Shown here piece by piece: positions 12,369 through 24,204 of a stretch of DNA of 64,000 nt. The notes beneath the pieces are model-generated. The model saw only the letters and a program-made list of their open reading frames with translations, was not told the origin of the DNA and ran no database searches. Within the stretch, counting starts at the first letter, position 1, and each line of letters begins with the position of its first letter. Origin of the DNA: Megalobrama amblycephala (taxonomy: Eukaryota > Chordata > Actinopteri > Cypriniformes > Xenocyprididae); NCBI RefSeq assembly GCF_018812025.1, contig NC_063061.1, positions 35,454,115 through 35,518,114 on the forward strand, written 5' to 3'. A program made the position numbers and the translations under genes.

Positions 12369-13591
12369 TAGGGCTGTCAAAATAACACGTTAATTTTGAT
12401 TAATTAATCTGAGAAAAAATAACGCGTTAAAAAAAATAACACAGATTAATCCACATTGACCTTTGAACCTGGAGCCGTTTTAGCCGACTGTAATTGAAGG
12501 AGGGAGATGACTGCTGCACTGACGGACAGAACGATTAGAGAGCTCCTCTCTCGTGCGCGCGAGCTCTCTCTGTCTTCAAAGTAAGCACCGTCTTTGCACT
12601 CTCTCTACCTCACACATAATAATCTAAATCAACTGACACAAATCCATGTTTCACAAGGCGCATTCGGAGAATGTTTTTCCTGAATAACCGTTGGGTGTGA
12701 ATAGTGCTAAAAAAAAACGTCACCTCATCTTCTCTGACAGGCGCCCTGCACGTGCAGCTGACATAAACCACACTTTCAGTAAACAAAAAGAAAATCCTAT
12801 CCAGTGGTGAAGTGTTTTCTGTGTTGACAAATCTTTTGCGATGTCCTAATAACAGTCACGATTCGCATGCAACGCGTTAATGTCCGCTAATGTCTAATTT
12901 GCGACCTAATGACTCATTTGAACAGATTCATTTTAATGAATCATGACAACAACTGATCTGTCCACACGGTCTATAATGAATCATTTACTCGAACAACTCT
13001 GAAATGAGAACATAAGTGTGCTTACCCCATTTAGCAAGAGTGGTTAGTAAATTAGCCTTAATAATCCACAATATTTTCAGGTTATTTAAATGACAATGTG
13101 TAGTAAATTAGGCCTACCTATAAAATCAGTTAGTTTAGACTGGAGTGAGGTGAAACCAGACAAAGCAAGTTGTTGTTAGCTAGGTGCATTCGATTGTATA
13201 TGGTAGAAAATTATATTATTAGTTAATATAACTTCTAAATGCTACTTTTTAATACTTTTCAGCAAAAAAGCATCTTCTCTTACAAAGCTATAAAATCACT
13301 TTTTTTTTTTTTGCAAAGAGGGCAAGAAAGAATTACAGTGACGGGTACTTTATTGTCAGTATTGGGCTCACAGATCACGTGGGTAGGGCACTTTTTGCTG
13401 ACTGTGTGGATGACCATGTCTGTCACCACCGAAGACCATTTTTTGACCCAGGAAAAATCCTGCATTGATTCATTTGAATTGAAATATTTAATACTTTCAC
13501 AACAAAAATTATGTATGCGATTAATTTAGATTGATTAATCACAGAGTATGTAATTAATTAGATTACATTTTTTAATCGATTGACAGCCCTA
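12369..13591. mobile_element. hAT-like non-autonomous element nested in the Tc1 copy, 1,223 bp
   Basis: Ends TAGGGCTGTCAA and TTGACAGCCCTA with a perfect 8-bp duplication, GTTTAAAC, at 12361-12368 and 13592-13599, directly downstream of the transposase stop. The interior has no recognisable transposase; the open stretch near 13,239-13,529 is unlikely to be a gene. Confidence 0.9.
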
Positions 13592-13811
13592 GTTTAAACA
13601 TTTGATATGTCATCTATGTTGTATTCTGAATAAAATATTGAAATTTGAAACTTCCACATCATTGCATTCTGTTTTTATTCACAATTTGTACAGTGTCCCA
13701 ACTTTTTTGGAATCTGGTTTATATCTTTGTCCATATTTATCTATCGATCAAGAGCCCTTTTTAAAATATCATATTACATTATTTCGATTGTGGTGTCACA
13801 TTTAAGTTCAG

Positions 13812-14779
13812 AAACGGTCCAGAGTTGGGGGATCTTCTGTTAGAGACTGTGTTAACAAAGTCATGAATAGGTACGTATTTACCTTGCATTGTTAGGTTGT
13901 AGTGCTGCATAATATTTCAGGAAATATATATATGATTGGCACCATAATAAACATAGACTTTGACACCACTTGTTCAGAAGTTTTAAGGTGTCCATACTGA
14001 CTCACAGTCAGCCAGATGGAAAACAAGAAATCAAAACATAATTTCAGTGTAAGTCATAAATGACGGTCATTACTTGTCACCAAAACTGTGAACATGGATA
14101 AGGGTCATAGTTCATAGCACAATGACATTACATGATAGATGACTGGTTGTGGAAGTGTATGTTTTAACATTGCATGCTGCACATTACTGTTAATTGTAAT
14201 ATTGACCTTATGTGATAATTTTTCTGAGATGAAGTAATCTTGAGTATTTTTTTCACAGAATCATGTCAAATGCCCTAATGGTGAAGTTCAATATGAGGGA
14301 TTGTGGCAACCTTGAAAAGAAGCCATTCAAGGCTACACATTTATACTTTGTAAATCAAGGTAATTTTAGCCTTATGACATTGAAAAAATCAGGGGAAATT
14401 CTCTAAATGACCTCCTGTTTTGTTTTTCTCCTCGCTAATGTAATGCACATTTAATGCAGAACATCTATTATTGACATAAGATTATTATACAGTAAAATAA
14501 AATGTAAAACATGTTGATTACCATTCATGAAATGGACACAATCTTGTTCCATTGTATTTTAAATTTAGTGGTAGAACCACAAGACATTTTCAAATTAAGT
14601 ACATGTCACTTACCTCAAATGTGAATGTTTTTTGTTTGTTTTTTGCATCATGTTCTCTTCCCTCAGATGCTGTGAAGAGGTGGAGCCCAAATGCCACTGA
14701 CTCGGAAATTGATGCAGCAATGGCAGAACACCTAAAGCATGCTCCAGGAAGAGCTGGGGGAGGTGAATACAGGAAATGA
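13812..14779 (+). pseudogene. 3' exons of a DUF4806-like gene (5' part missing)
   Basis: Three exon-like blocks with canonical borders join in one frame: 13812-13870, 14259-14359 and 14667-14779 (TGA). The encoded C-terminus contains VRDCVNKVMNRIMSNALMVK, then KKPFKATHLYFVNQD, AVKRWSPNATDSEIDAAM and HLKHAPGRAGGGEYRK. The phases (2, then 1) match across both introns. From memory this pattern resembles the DUF4806 domain at the end of many fish and insect proteins of unknown role; that family call is tentative. AATAAA follows at 14,913-14,918. No upstream exons are visible: the Tc1 element ends only 90 bp before the first block. It could be a truncated copy, or a gene whose other exons lie left of the transposon unrecognised. 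Confidence 0.6.
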
Positions 14780-14912
14780 GCCAAACAACTTTCACATGTT
14801 AACCATAATTCAGTATTTTGTAGTTTTATTTTGTTACAGTATTTGGATAATGGATGCAAAAAATTAATGTAAAACTGAAGAAAATTTGTTTGTTCAAAAA
14901 TGTTATATCCAC

Positions 14913-14918
14913 AATAAA
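14913..14918 (+). terminator. Poly(A) signal AATAAA of the DUF4806-like gene
   Basis: Canonical hexamer 134 bp after the TGA, in AT-rich 3' UTR-like sequence. Confidence 0.6.
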
Positions 14919-15679
14919 ATATTATGCTAAATCAGAACACTCTTAATTTGCTTGAGTCTACAAATGTTATTGTTTGTGATGTACATGTGATTAAACCGTT
15001 TTATGGACGATCAGGTCTGACTGAACCGATTTTGGACCTTTTTATAACTTTTTTCAAGTAAACCTCAAGACATAATTGATTGCCTTTCACGATGTTACAC
15101 AATGGGTGTGTGATTATTTTATATGCAAGCTTACATATGCACTTAAATTATACAGAAACACACCTTATGAATATCCAGAAGATGACACATTTAGACATCC
15201 AGGGACACGCAGAAAAGACGTGGAATTCACGGCCAAATGACGTTGGTTCAACTTTCATTTTGGAAGTATTTATCAATCATGACGGGACGTGTTGGACTGA
15301 CATCTTTTCAGCATTAATTAAACGTCCAAATGTGTGTTTGTTTATGTTGACTTATAGGCTACAGTTACAAAGGGAGAAAGGGAAAACTTCCATTTCTGCA
15401 GCTTCTTATCAATGATGTCATCATACGTACATTTCTTGCCACTAATGACTAATGATGTGTCTGTGTCAAGATCTCAAATTAACTGGATTGTAAATAAGAG
15501 GTGCATTACACTCACACGCTTCAGTGTGTGGCGGAAAAGCAAAGGCTGCCAATCATACGGGCCAAAACGGGCAGAAAATTTCCATGCTATGAAGGTGTGA
15601 ATTACAGTGTGTTGTAGCCTAAATGACTTGTAAATATTTTCTTATTCTACACCTCTGTTTCCACTGTCATATGAATGGC

Positions 15680-15790
15680 TCGTTTGACTTCCTGCTTCTA
15701 TGAAGCCACTCCCTCCAAAATACACTATGTGCTCAGATTGGTTAGCAGGCCCAGTTTATCGTGATTCGCTGAAGCACAGATGGGAGTTTT
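15680..15790. repeat. Degenerate relative of the 9,554-10,226 MITE
   Basis: Shares 'cttctatgaag', 'ctccctcc' and 'gattggttagca'-like blocks with the reverse complement of that element's interior. The rest of 14,920-16,160 shows no gene or clear repeat. Confidence 0.4.
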
Positions 15791-16162
15791 ACTTACTCAA
15801 ACATGTTCTAAGGGCAGAAAGGAAAATGATTGGTTCACAGATTCAACCAATGAAATTGAAGCAGAGGTGGGATCAAGTTTATCATACGTTATCGACTGTT
15901 GATAGAAGATTAGGTAAGTGAATTTACACTATATTTTGTTAAAATTCTGAGATAAACAGCCTCTAAAGTGTACTAAGATAATTGGGGAACACTGAAAATG
16001 CACAGAACTTACTGAATCATCATCTAATATCGGATCATTTGTATTTTGATTCGACTGCTAACTCCACTGCACCTAAGCTGCTAATGGTCTAAATGGAGTT
16101 AAACATGATTTTCCAATACTACCCAGCTGTCTGTAAAGCCGATATATGCGAACACAGAACAG

Positions 16163-17180
16163 TCAGTTAACCTCATAACAGTCTACCGTCCCGCCGGCGG
16201 TCCACTGGGTTTTTAAAGGGTTAAGTATGCTTTTATTCAAGCTTTCTGTGAGATTTCCAGAGATCAACTCTTGAACAGGTGTTGATCTTAATCTTTTGTA
16301 GTAGACATGGCTTACACCCTGAGAAATAGCTCTAGCTATTTTTCCTCTCCGTATGTTTCTTGCTGGTCTAAATCTGGTTTCCATTTTCAGATGTTGAATT
16401 GAACCATTAAGCCTGACTGTCATTGTAATGCTAGAGCACAGTCGACTGGGCTCTTTCAGCATTACGAAAGAGTACCGTACATAAGTTGAAAATTTACAAA
16501 CTGCTTGTACCTTCAGATAAGTCACATGTCTCTTGCGGTCTTCCCTGTCTCCCTGTCTTCCTAAACCATTGTGAGTGGAAGATTCTGATATCTTCTCTTC
16601 AGATTCACTTTCTGCTTCATGTTTCTGTTGCAAAGCTTCTATTTTCTTTGGTACATGGCATTTCTCTGTAGCATATGTGTCTTTTTGTGTGTCCTTCTGA
16701 AATGATGTCTCAGATTCACTGTCAGATGTCACTTCTTTTGTGCTGTCTGGCAAATCAACATAATTATCCTCTGACTCCACAGGACTGTGCAGTAATTCCT
16801 TTCCATCTGACTTATTCTCTTCTGTATTCATAGATGTCAAATGTCTGGCTGGCTGTTCTGTGTCATTTTGTGTTTCTATTTCACCTTCACTTTCAAGTGC
16901 CTCAACCTCAGGATGTTGTGACTCTACCTCTACTTCCTCAGAGTTAAGAATATCCTTTTCTCCATCCATCCCATAGGTGACATGTCTGGCTTGCTGTGTA
17001 GTGTCTGTCTTACTCACTGTTTTCAATGTGTCTTTGTGATCGGGCTCTGAAGAATCTCTTAATTTTTCTTCCTGACTCACACTGGACACCTCTGTATTGT
17101 CAATTTCACCTTCACTGTTGATGTCTGTGCTTTTCTTGTCTTCATCTGTCCCTGGAGAACTTTCTTTTTTTTTAAGCTCT
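16163..17180 (-). CDS. Unrecognised acidic reading frame (possible exon)
   Basis: An open frame of about 330 codons on the - strand, ending at TAA near 16,163. It has no clear ATG at its start and remains open back to a possible splice acceptor near 17,175, so it may be an exon rather than a whole gene. The first two thirds are rich in Glu, Ser and Asp with two loosely repeated modules, each carrying ARH[V/L]T (QQARHVTYGMDGEKD; QPARHLTSMNTEEN). A third RHVTYLK follows. The last ~110 residues turn basic (RPARNIRRGKIARAI). I recognise no family. A genuine donor-like site (CTGAAG/GTACAA) near 16,510 could end the acidic part earlier. The composition argues for coding sequence, but expression is unproven. 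Confidence 0.4.
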
Positions 17181-17479
17181 GCACTTCAACCAGTCTTTTG
17201 ATATTTTTTCTACTGAATGTTCATACAACATACAGCCATTTTCTATTTTTCAGCGTGTCACACTGAAATCTTGACCACAATGGCGACTTTGAAGAGGTGT
17301 CTTGCTTTAATATTTCAATGGACAGGAAACTTTATAAAACAGCATCTACACCACCAACTATTGCCCAGATGTCTGATCTCGCAGCTGCCTGTCCTTTCTG
17401 CGATTTTGGCATTTTCTAAACTTGGGATGATAAAACACACAAACTAATTACTGTAAAATGTATGTATATCATGATTTTT

Positions 17480-17605
17480 TTAGCCTGGGTTAGCTGGTGT
17501 TCAGCTGGTTTAAGCTAGCCTCCCAGACTTCCAGTCTCCTAGCTAACCAAAAACCCTTGAAAACCAGCTATGACCAGGCTGGGAGACCAGCTAAAATGTA
17601 GCAAT
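17480..17605. repeat. Dispersed 'agctggt/accagct' repeat
   Basis: Short inverted 'ctggttt' and 'aaccagc' motifs typical of a dispersed fish repeat. A following 'gggctgggcgattt' (17,613 on) looks like one end of a hAT-type MITE. An A-rich run is at 18,055-18,075. Nothing gene-like from 17,200 to 18,130. Confidence 0.5.
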
Positions 17606-18130
17606 TGAAGTAGGGCTGGGCGATTTTTCTGATTTTTTCAATTAATTTGAATGTCATGTTTTGCCTTGATTTTATTATTTTTTTTCTAAATTGATAAATC
17701 GCGGCTTTTAATAAAAATGTTAGCAAGCATTACAACTAGACATGTTGATAATACAGCAATGATAACATATTAGGAGAAGAAAATGATCTGACCTCTACTC
17801 TCATGTGACGTTCTATGAACGTAGAACACATCACTATTCTTAACACTCCTATTATCTTACAATAGGGTACAGCCATGGCCCAAAGGTTTGGGGGTTCTCT
17901 GCAGTGGTTTCTAGTCTCAGAAACCCTCATTAGATGAACTGCTTGTTAAAAGTTTGCTGCTTTAGTTGTGGTGTTGATTCACATTGTTTCTAAATTATTG
18001 TGCAGATTGATTAGATGCATTTTATATACAGTATTTGCAAAAAGCTTCATTGGCAAAAAAAAAAAAAAAAAAAAGACCTGTTTTTGGCACTGGTAAAAAG
18101 TGACCAACTAGCATAATTTCACTAATCACA

Positions 18131-18616
18131 TGTCACGGAAAAGAAGACTGGATACAATTGCAAGTTAATATCTCTTTAATAGAGCTTCACGCTAGGTAAG
18201 TAGACCACAAAACACACAGCAGCAACACAGACAGCAGGAGAGGGGTAACACAGGGACTTCGATGGGCGATGAAGTGTCCGTGATGAATGATGGTCCTGAA
18301 TGGTGAGTCCGTGTGAGTATCCGTGAATAAATTCCAGAACGAGTAATCCAACGAGACAGACAGGTAACAGGAAACAGCGACGAGAATCCAGTCCAGGAAC
18401 AAGAAACACGAGAAACAACGGGACAACACCAGGACTTCAACAAACGATCTGACAAACATGAGACGAAAGACAAGGCGTTATATAGGCAGGTGTAATGATC
18501 CACAGCTGCCGCTGATCAGCAATCAGCGGCGACGCCCACACAGAACAATCAAGTGACACATCCCAAAACCTACACACAGACAACAGTATGAGACAGCGGA
18601 TTAGTGAACCGTGACA
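18131..18616 (-). repeat. Gypsy 3' LTR, 486 bp
   Basis: Bounded by TGTCACGG and CCGTGACA. On the - strand it follows a purine-rich polypurine tract (18,617-18,633). The second LTR should lie to the right, inside or beyond the assembly gap. The overlapping open frames here are chance. Confidence 0.8.
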
Positions 18617-21600
18617 GTACCCTCCCTCCTAGGAACGCCTCACGGCGTTCCCAGAACTCCTTACCTGTTGATTGTAATCATCAATAAGGGAGTGATCCAG
18701 AATGTCCCTAGCAGGAACCCAACTTCTCTCCTCCGGACCGTAACCTTCCCAGTCCACCAAGTACTGGAATCCGCGTCCCCTCCGCCTAGAGTCCAGAATA
18801 CGATTAACCGAATAGGTTGGTTCCCCGTCTACGAGTCGTGGCGGAGGAGGAACCGGAGCTAGGCGGATTAAGATGAGAACGGTAAACACGGGTTTAATTT
18901 TGGACACATGAAAGGCGGGATGAATCCTCCTGTACGCCGGAGGGCAATTTGAGGCGGACTGCCACCTGGACTAATAATTTTAGTGACAGTAAACGGGCCA
19001 ATGAATTTGGGAGCAAGCTTATTGGCAACGGAGCGGAGCGGAATGTTCTTAGTAGAAAGCCACACTTTTTGACCCACGACGTATACGGGAGGCTTCGACC
19101 GGTGGCGGTCGGTCTTAGCCTTGGTACGCGCCCTCACCTTGGCAGCAGAGTCTCGCGGGCTCTAGTTCCAAGTGTGGCGTGACACCTCTGGACGAAGGCG
19201 TGAGCGGAGGGGACCGCGACCTCGGACTCCAGACTGGGAAACACATGGATGGCTGGTAACCTAGACTACATTCAAATGGAGAAAGGCCCGTAGAAGACAC
19301 TGGCAAAGAATTGTGGAGCGTACTCCAATCATAGAGAGTTGTTGGACTCCAGGAGGAAGGATTCTTGGACGACCAAACATCGCAACATTCGCTCCTAAAT
19401 CTTGGTTGGCCCTCTCAGTTCTGGACCATTGGTCTGGGGATGGAACCCAGAGGAAAGACTAGCCGTCGCCCCTAAGTAACTTACAAAACTCCTGCCAAGA
19501 ATTTGGACACAAATTGGGGACCCCTGTCAGAAACCACATCCACCGGGAGGCCATGTAACCGGAAGATGTGATTCAATGACCGCAACCGCTGTCTCCTTAG
19601 CAGAGGGTAATTTGGGCTAAGGGTATAAAATGGGTCGCCTTCGAGAATCGGTCCACCACGGTTCAAAACAACCGTATAACCCTTGGGAGGGTGGGAGGGC
19701 GGTAACAAAATCTAGTGCGATATGGGACCAGGGTCTCGAAGGGACAGGACAGAGGTTGGAGTAACCCATCTGGAGGTCGGTTGGAAGTCTTACCAGTGGC
19801 ACAAACTGAACAAGCCAAAACAAAACTGCGAATATCACGAGCCATAAGCTGGCCACCAGAATTGTTGCTTGACCAAAAATTCTAGTTCGATTAACCTCCT
19901 GGATGGCAAGCCACATTGGAACAATGACCCCACTTGATAATGCATGGACCTTAAGCCCCTCCGGCACAAACAAACGGTTCGGTGGGCATACGGGCGGAGG
20001 CGTTACCCCTTCTAAGGCCGTCTAGGACCTTCGATTCGACCTCCCATGTAAGAGTGGAGACCACTAGACGTCTCCGGGAAAGAATACACTCGGGAGTGGA
20101 CGGGCGTTCGGAAGGGTCAAAAATACGAGAAAGAGAATCGGGCTTGATGTTTTTAGAAGCCCGGGCGGTACGATAGAGTAAAAGTCAAAACGTCCGAAAA
20201 AAAGTGCCCACCGAGCCTGCCTAGAGTTCAAGCCTTTTAGCCGATCTGATATATACTCTAAATTCTTGTGGATCAGTCCAAACAATAAAAGGGAACCCCC
20301 TGAATCCCTCTAACCAGTGACGCCATTCTTCCAACGCTAAGCTTGACCTGCCAACAACTCTCTGTTACCAATGTCGTAATTGCGTTCAGCGGGAGATAAA
20401 CGATGCGAAAAAATACGCGCAATGGATGCATCTTGTCGTCTGAGGGAGAATCGCTGGGAAAGCTGGGATAACACCGCACCTACCCCCACCTCTGACGCAT
20501 CGACCTCCACCACGAACTGACGCGAAGGATCAGGGGCAATCAAAATAGGGAGCCGAAACGAAGCGGCTCTTCAGTTTGGCAAATGCAGCCGTCGGCTGCA
20601 TCTGACCACCTGAAGGTCGTTCTGGGGGAGGTCAAGGCGGTCAGAGGCGCGGCTAGTTGGCTGAAATTGCGAATAAAACGCCGGTAAGAAATTAGCGAAA
20701 CCCAGAAACCGCTGTAGGGCCTTACGGGAATCCTGGGTTTGGCCAATCCACCACAGCCTTAACCTTGTCAGGATCCATGCGAATTCCCTCAGACGAGACG
20801 ATGTACCCTAGAAAAGGAAACAGACTGTGCATGAAATTCGCATTTCTCCGCCTTGACAAAAAGCCCATTCACTAGCAAGCCGCTGAAGCACTCGTCTGAC
20901 GTGCTGCACATGCTCCTGGAGAGAACGAACGAAAAAATCAATATGTCATCCAGGTAGACATATATGAACTGGTCAACCATATCTCGCAAGCACGTCGTTG
21001 ACGAGTGCCTGGAAAGACCGCGGGGCGAGTTGGAACAGCCCAAACGGCATAACCAAGTATTCAAAGTGCCCTCTAGGGGTGTTAAAAGCGGTCTTCCATT
21101 CATCCCCCTTCCTGATGCGGACCAAATGATAAGCATTACGTAAAGTCCAATTTTAGTGAAAATTGACGCTCCCTTGCAACCTCTCGAATGCTGAAGACAT
21201 CCACCGCCTCCTCCTGCAAAACAGAAACAGACACCGTGGGACAAGCAGACAAAAGACAAGACTTGTGACACTGGGTGCTCCACTCAGTGATGGTTCCTTG
21301 TTGCCAGTCGATGCGGGGATTGTGTTTAGTGAGCCAGGGATGTCCAAGAACAACAGGTGCATGAGGTGAGTCCATGAGCAGAAATTGGGACTTGTCAGTG
21401 TGATTACCAGATGTGACGAGGGTGATGAAGTCCGTAGTATGGGAAACACTGGGAAGAGACTGTCCATTGAGAGCGTTGACTGATATGGAGTGCGTCAGAG
21501 GTGATGTGGGTAAACCGTGTTGTCGTGCGAAAGAAATGTCCATGAAGTTGCCCTCCGCCCCAGAGTCCAGAAGTGCGTCGCAGGTGATGTTATGCGTTGC

Positions 21601-21751
21601 CCATCTCAGTCTTACCGGGAGGAGGGTGGCTGGCGAGGACTTCTCGGCGGAGATCCCGCCCGATAGTAGCCTCGAATTTACTATCGGGCTTGGTCTTTTA
21701 CCGGGCAGGTCCTGATGATATGTCCTGACGCCCCGCAGTACAGACAGAGAC
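18617..21751 (-). mobile_element. Chromodomain-type Ty3/gypsy retrotransposon, decayed
   Basis: Read on the - strand, right to left: a gag zinc knuckle (CxxCxxxGHxxxxC) at about 21,750-21,690; an aspartic-protease-like region at 21,620-21,300; reverse transcriptase at about 21,180-20,550 with YLDD near 20,960; RNase H at 20,560-20,180; integrase at about 19,990-18,900; and a chromodomain ([18 protein letters not shown]) at 18,860-18,640. The order gag-PR-RT-RH-IN-chromodomain defines a chromovirus-type gypsy element. Many frameshifts and stops show it is dead. The 5' end falls in the gap. Confidence 0.92.
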
Positions 21752-22751
21752 NNNNNNNNNNNNNNNNNNNNNNNNNNNNNNNNNNNNNNNNNNNNNNNNN
21801 NNNNNNNNNNNNNNNNNNNNNNNNNNNNNNNNNNNNNNNNNNNNNNNNNNNNNNNNNNNNNNNNNNNNNNNNNNNNNNNNNNNNNNNNNNNNNNNNNNNN
21901 NNNNNNNNNNNNNNNNNNNNNNNNNNNNNNNNNNNNNNNNNNNNNNNNNNNNNNNNNNNNNNNNNNNNNNNNNNNNNNNNNNNNNNNNNNNNNNNNNNNN
22001 NNNNNNNNNNNNNNNNNNNNNNNNNNNNNNNNNNNNNNNNNNNNNNNNNNNNNNNNNNNNNNNNNNNNNNNNNNNNNNNNNNNNNNNNNNNNNNNNNNNN
22101 NNNNNNNNNNNNNNNNNNNNNNNNNNNNNNNNNNNNNNNNNNNNNNNNNNNNNNNNNNNNNNNNNNNNNNNNNNNNNNNNNNNNNNNNNNNNNNNNNNNN
22201 NNNNNNNNNNNNNNNNNNNNNNNNNNNNNNNNNNNNNNNNNNNNNNNNNNNNNNNNNNNNNNNNNNNNNNNNNNNNNNNNNNNNNNNNNNNNNNNNNNNN
22301 NNNNNNNNNNNNNNNNNNNNNNNNNNNNNNNNNNNNNNNNNNNNNNNNNNNNNNNNNNNNNNNNNNNNNNNNNNNNNNNNNNNNNNNNNNNNNNNNNNNN
22401 NNNNNNNNNNNNNNNNNNNNNNNNNNNNNNNNNNNNNNNNNNNNNNNNNNNNNNNNNNNNNNNNNNNNNNNNNNNNNNNNNNNNNNNNNNNNNNNNNNNN
22501 NNNNNNNNNNNNNNNNNNNNNNNNNNNNNNNNNNNNNNNNNNNNNNNNNNNNNNNNNNNNNNNNNNNNNNNNNNNNNNNNNNNNNNNNNNNNNNNNNNNN
22601 NNNNNNNNNNNNNNNNNNNNNNNNNNNNNNNNNNNNNNNNNNNNNNNNNNNNNNNNNNNNNNNNNNNNNNNNNNNNNNNNNNNNNNNNNNNNNNNNNNNN
22701 NNNNNNNNNNNNNNNNNNNNNNNNNNNNNNNNNNNNNNNNNNNNNNNNNNN
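21752..22751. other. Assembly gap, 1,000 N
   Basis: Exactly 1,000 unknown bases, so a scaffold gap of nominal size. It hides the gag start and 5' LTR of the gypsy element and possibly further - strand exons. Confidence 1.
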
Positions 22752-22995
22752 TTACAACTCTGACAGTTGTATATTCTTATACCTATCTCTCTCCTTATGA
22801 TATGTGAATGTTTATGTACTTAAGTCTTTCCTACAGCCTTTTGTAAACAGTAAATGGTTCTTTATAAATAAATACACTAGGCATATATACATGGTTAATA
22901 ACAATGTTTGCCATAATTATTATGAAGTAGAAAGTCTTGATAGGACTGTATGTCAGTTCATGCAACAATGATTCAGTGAATTTGTTTCGACTCAC

Positions 22996-23547
22996 GCATT
23001 TCATGTACTTCTCGACCTGTAAAATACAAAATAAGCCAATTTTATATTAATATCACACTGTCATTAGTCGTTATACAGGTCATAACGACCTGGAACTATT
23101 ATGACCGACAAAGAAGTCAGTTTGCAAGACGCTTTTACTTTCTCAAAAGTTAGATCAAAAGTCAGAGGAAATAGAAAGTCAACTGAGTTACTGACCTTGG
23201 TGAATACTCGCCATACTGCCAAGAATAAAAAAGAAATTAAGCAGCAAAATGTCTACTGTCAGAATTTTGGGACTAAGACGATCTTCCGCAAACAAGCTTG
23301 TGTCGAAAGTCGAAGTGAAAAAATGCTGTTCTTACCTGTTCTGTCACACCTGTCTGTCTACATATTTAAAGGGTTAGTTCACCCAAAAATGAAAATAATT
23401 TAATTTATCACTCACCCTCATGCCGTTCCACACCAGTAAGACCTTCATTCATCTTCAGTGCTCAAGTTCTCAAAGAAAGATTGAGAAAGTGAGAGTATAT
23501 AGAGTTACCAACCTTTGCCTCTGCGTCTTCGTCTTCTCCCCATCATG
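22996..23547 (-). other. Three tandem microexon-like blocks on the - strand
   Basis: Blocks 23547-23513 (35 nt), 23215-23196 (20 nt) and 23016-22996 (21 nt) each have a pyrimidine-rich acceptor ending in AG and a GT donor. Spliced together they stay open in two frames; one reads HDGEKTKTQRQ, then SMASIHQGREVHEM. The first two lie in duplicated cassettes: both are preceded by 'caaacaagcttg'/'caaacaggcttg'-like and 'aactgttag'/'tactgtcag'-like sequence about 325 bp apart. Short charged exons like these occur in cytoplasmic tails of some fish immune receptors, but I cannot name the gene. No other exon is seen; the rest may lie in the gap. Confidence 0.4.
23369..23460. repeat. Dispersed 'gggttagttcacccaaaaatg' repeat fragment
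   Basis: Begins 'aaagggttagttcaccc' and continues 'ctcaccctcatgccgttcc', a sequence I recognise as very common in cyprinid genomes. Its start resembles the TTAA-flanked MITE at 49,507. Confidence 0.65.
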
Positions 23548-23837
23548 CTGCAGAGAATGAAAAAAGGAAAGCAACAAAACATCAACTGTTAGAAAATTAC
23601 AATTTCCGCAAACAGGCTTGTTTCGAAAATGAAATAAAAATCGGTTCACATTCACTAAGTGTGTAATTTGTGTGTAAAATCTGCGTATGAACGTTTTGAC
23701 GAACACCATTACTTTACAACTGAAATTTATTCTTAATTTAAGATTTTTTTATTATTATTATTATTATTATTTAGAAACAACTGAAACCACACGTAGGCCA
23801 TATAATTCAATAACTAAATAAATGAAGCTGCGTAAAC

Positions 23838-24080
23838 AGTTAAAGTCCCCTGAAATCAAAACTTTTAAATTTTAGTATGAATTTGTTAGCCTTAAGGTTA
23901 TGAATAAGTTCCAAAACAATGACAAATTTTCATTTTTAGGAGATATAAGCATTCAAACTTACTTAGCGTCTCTTTTTTTTTCACTTCTGCTAAAATGGAT
24001 CACGGATGTTTATGATATCACATGACACTTCAGTATCTCATCAAATCTCCTGTCCCTAATCATGTAGGGATGCCTAAATA
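23838..24080. repeat. Dispersed 'ttaaagtcccctgaaatcaaa' repeat
   Basis: Starts at a TTAA and has the AT-rich body of a common fish MITE; the right end is unclear. The 22,752-22,990 and 23,560-23,837 intervals show nothing else apart from an (ATT)n run near 23,750. Confidence 0.5.
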
Positions 24081-24204
24081 AAAAAAAACCCTTTACACCT
24101 CATGTAGTTTGTTCCATCTCAAACTTGATTAAATAAATTAGAATGAATAATTATGTGCAATAAAGCCACCTGTTATAATTTTCCGCACATTTGACCCTCT
24201 CTTC

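Larger units (their letters stand above)
10937..13721 (+). mobile_element. Tc1-type DNA transposon, interrupted by a nested hAT-like element
   Basis: Inverted ends CAAACCCGATTCCAAAAAAG at the left and the matching, slightly diverged end at the right (13,689-13,721), with a TA duplication at 10,935-10,936 and 13,722-13,723. Removing the nested insertion and its duplication leaves about 1.55 kb, the usual Tc1 size. Coding strand is +. Confidence 0.93.

Noticed and set aside
18176..18503. Three overlapping frames of 80-103 codons on the - strand
   Set aside because: They lie wholly inside the gypsy LTR and overlap each other in different frames, with no known product.
21715..22800. 361-codon frame
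   Set aside because: Almost entirely unknown bases of the assembly gap.
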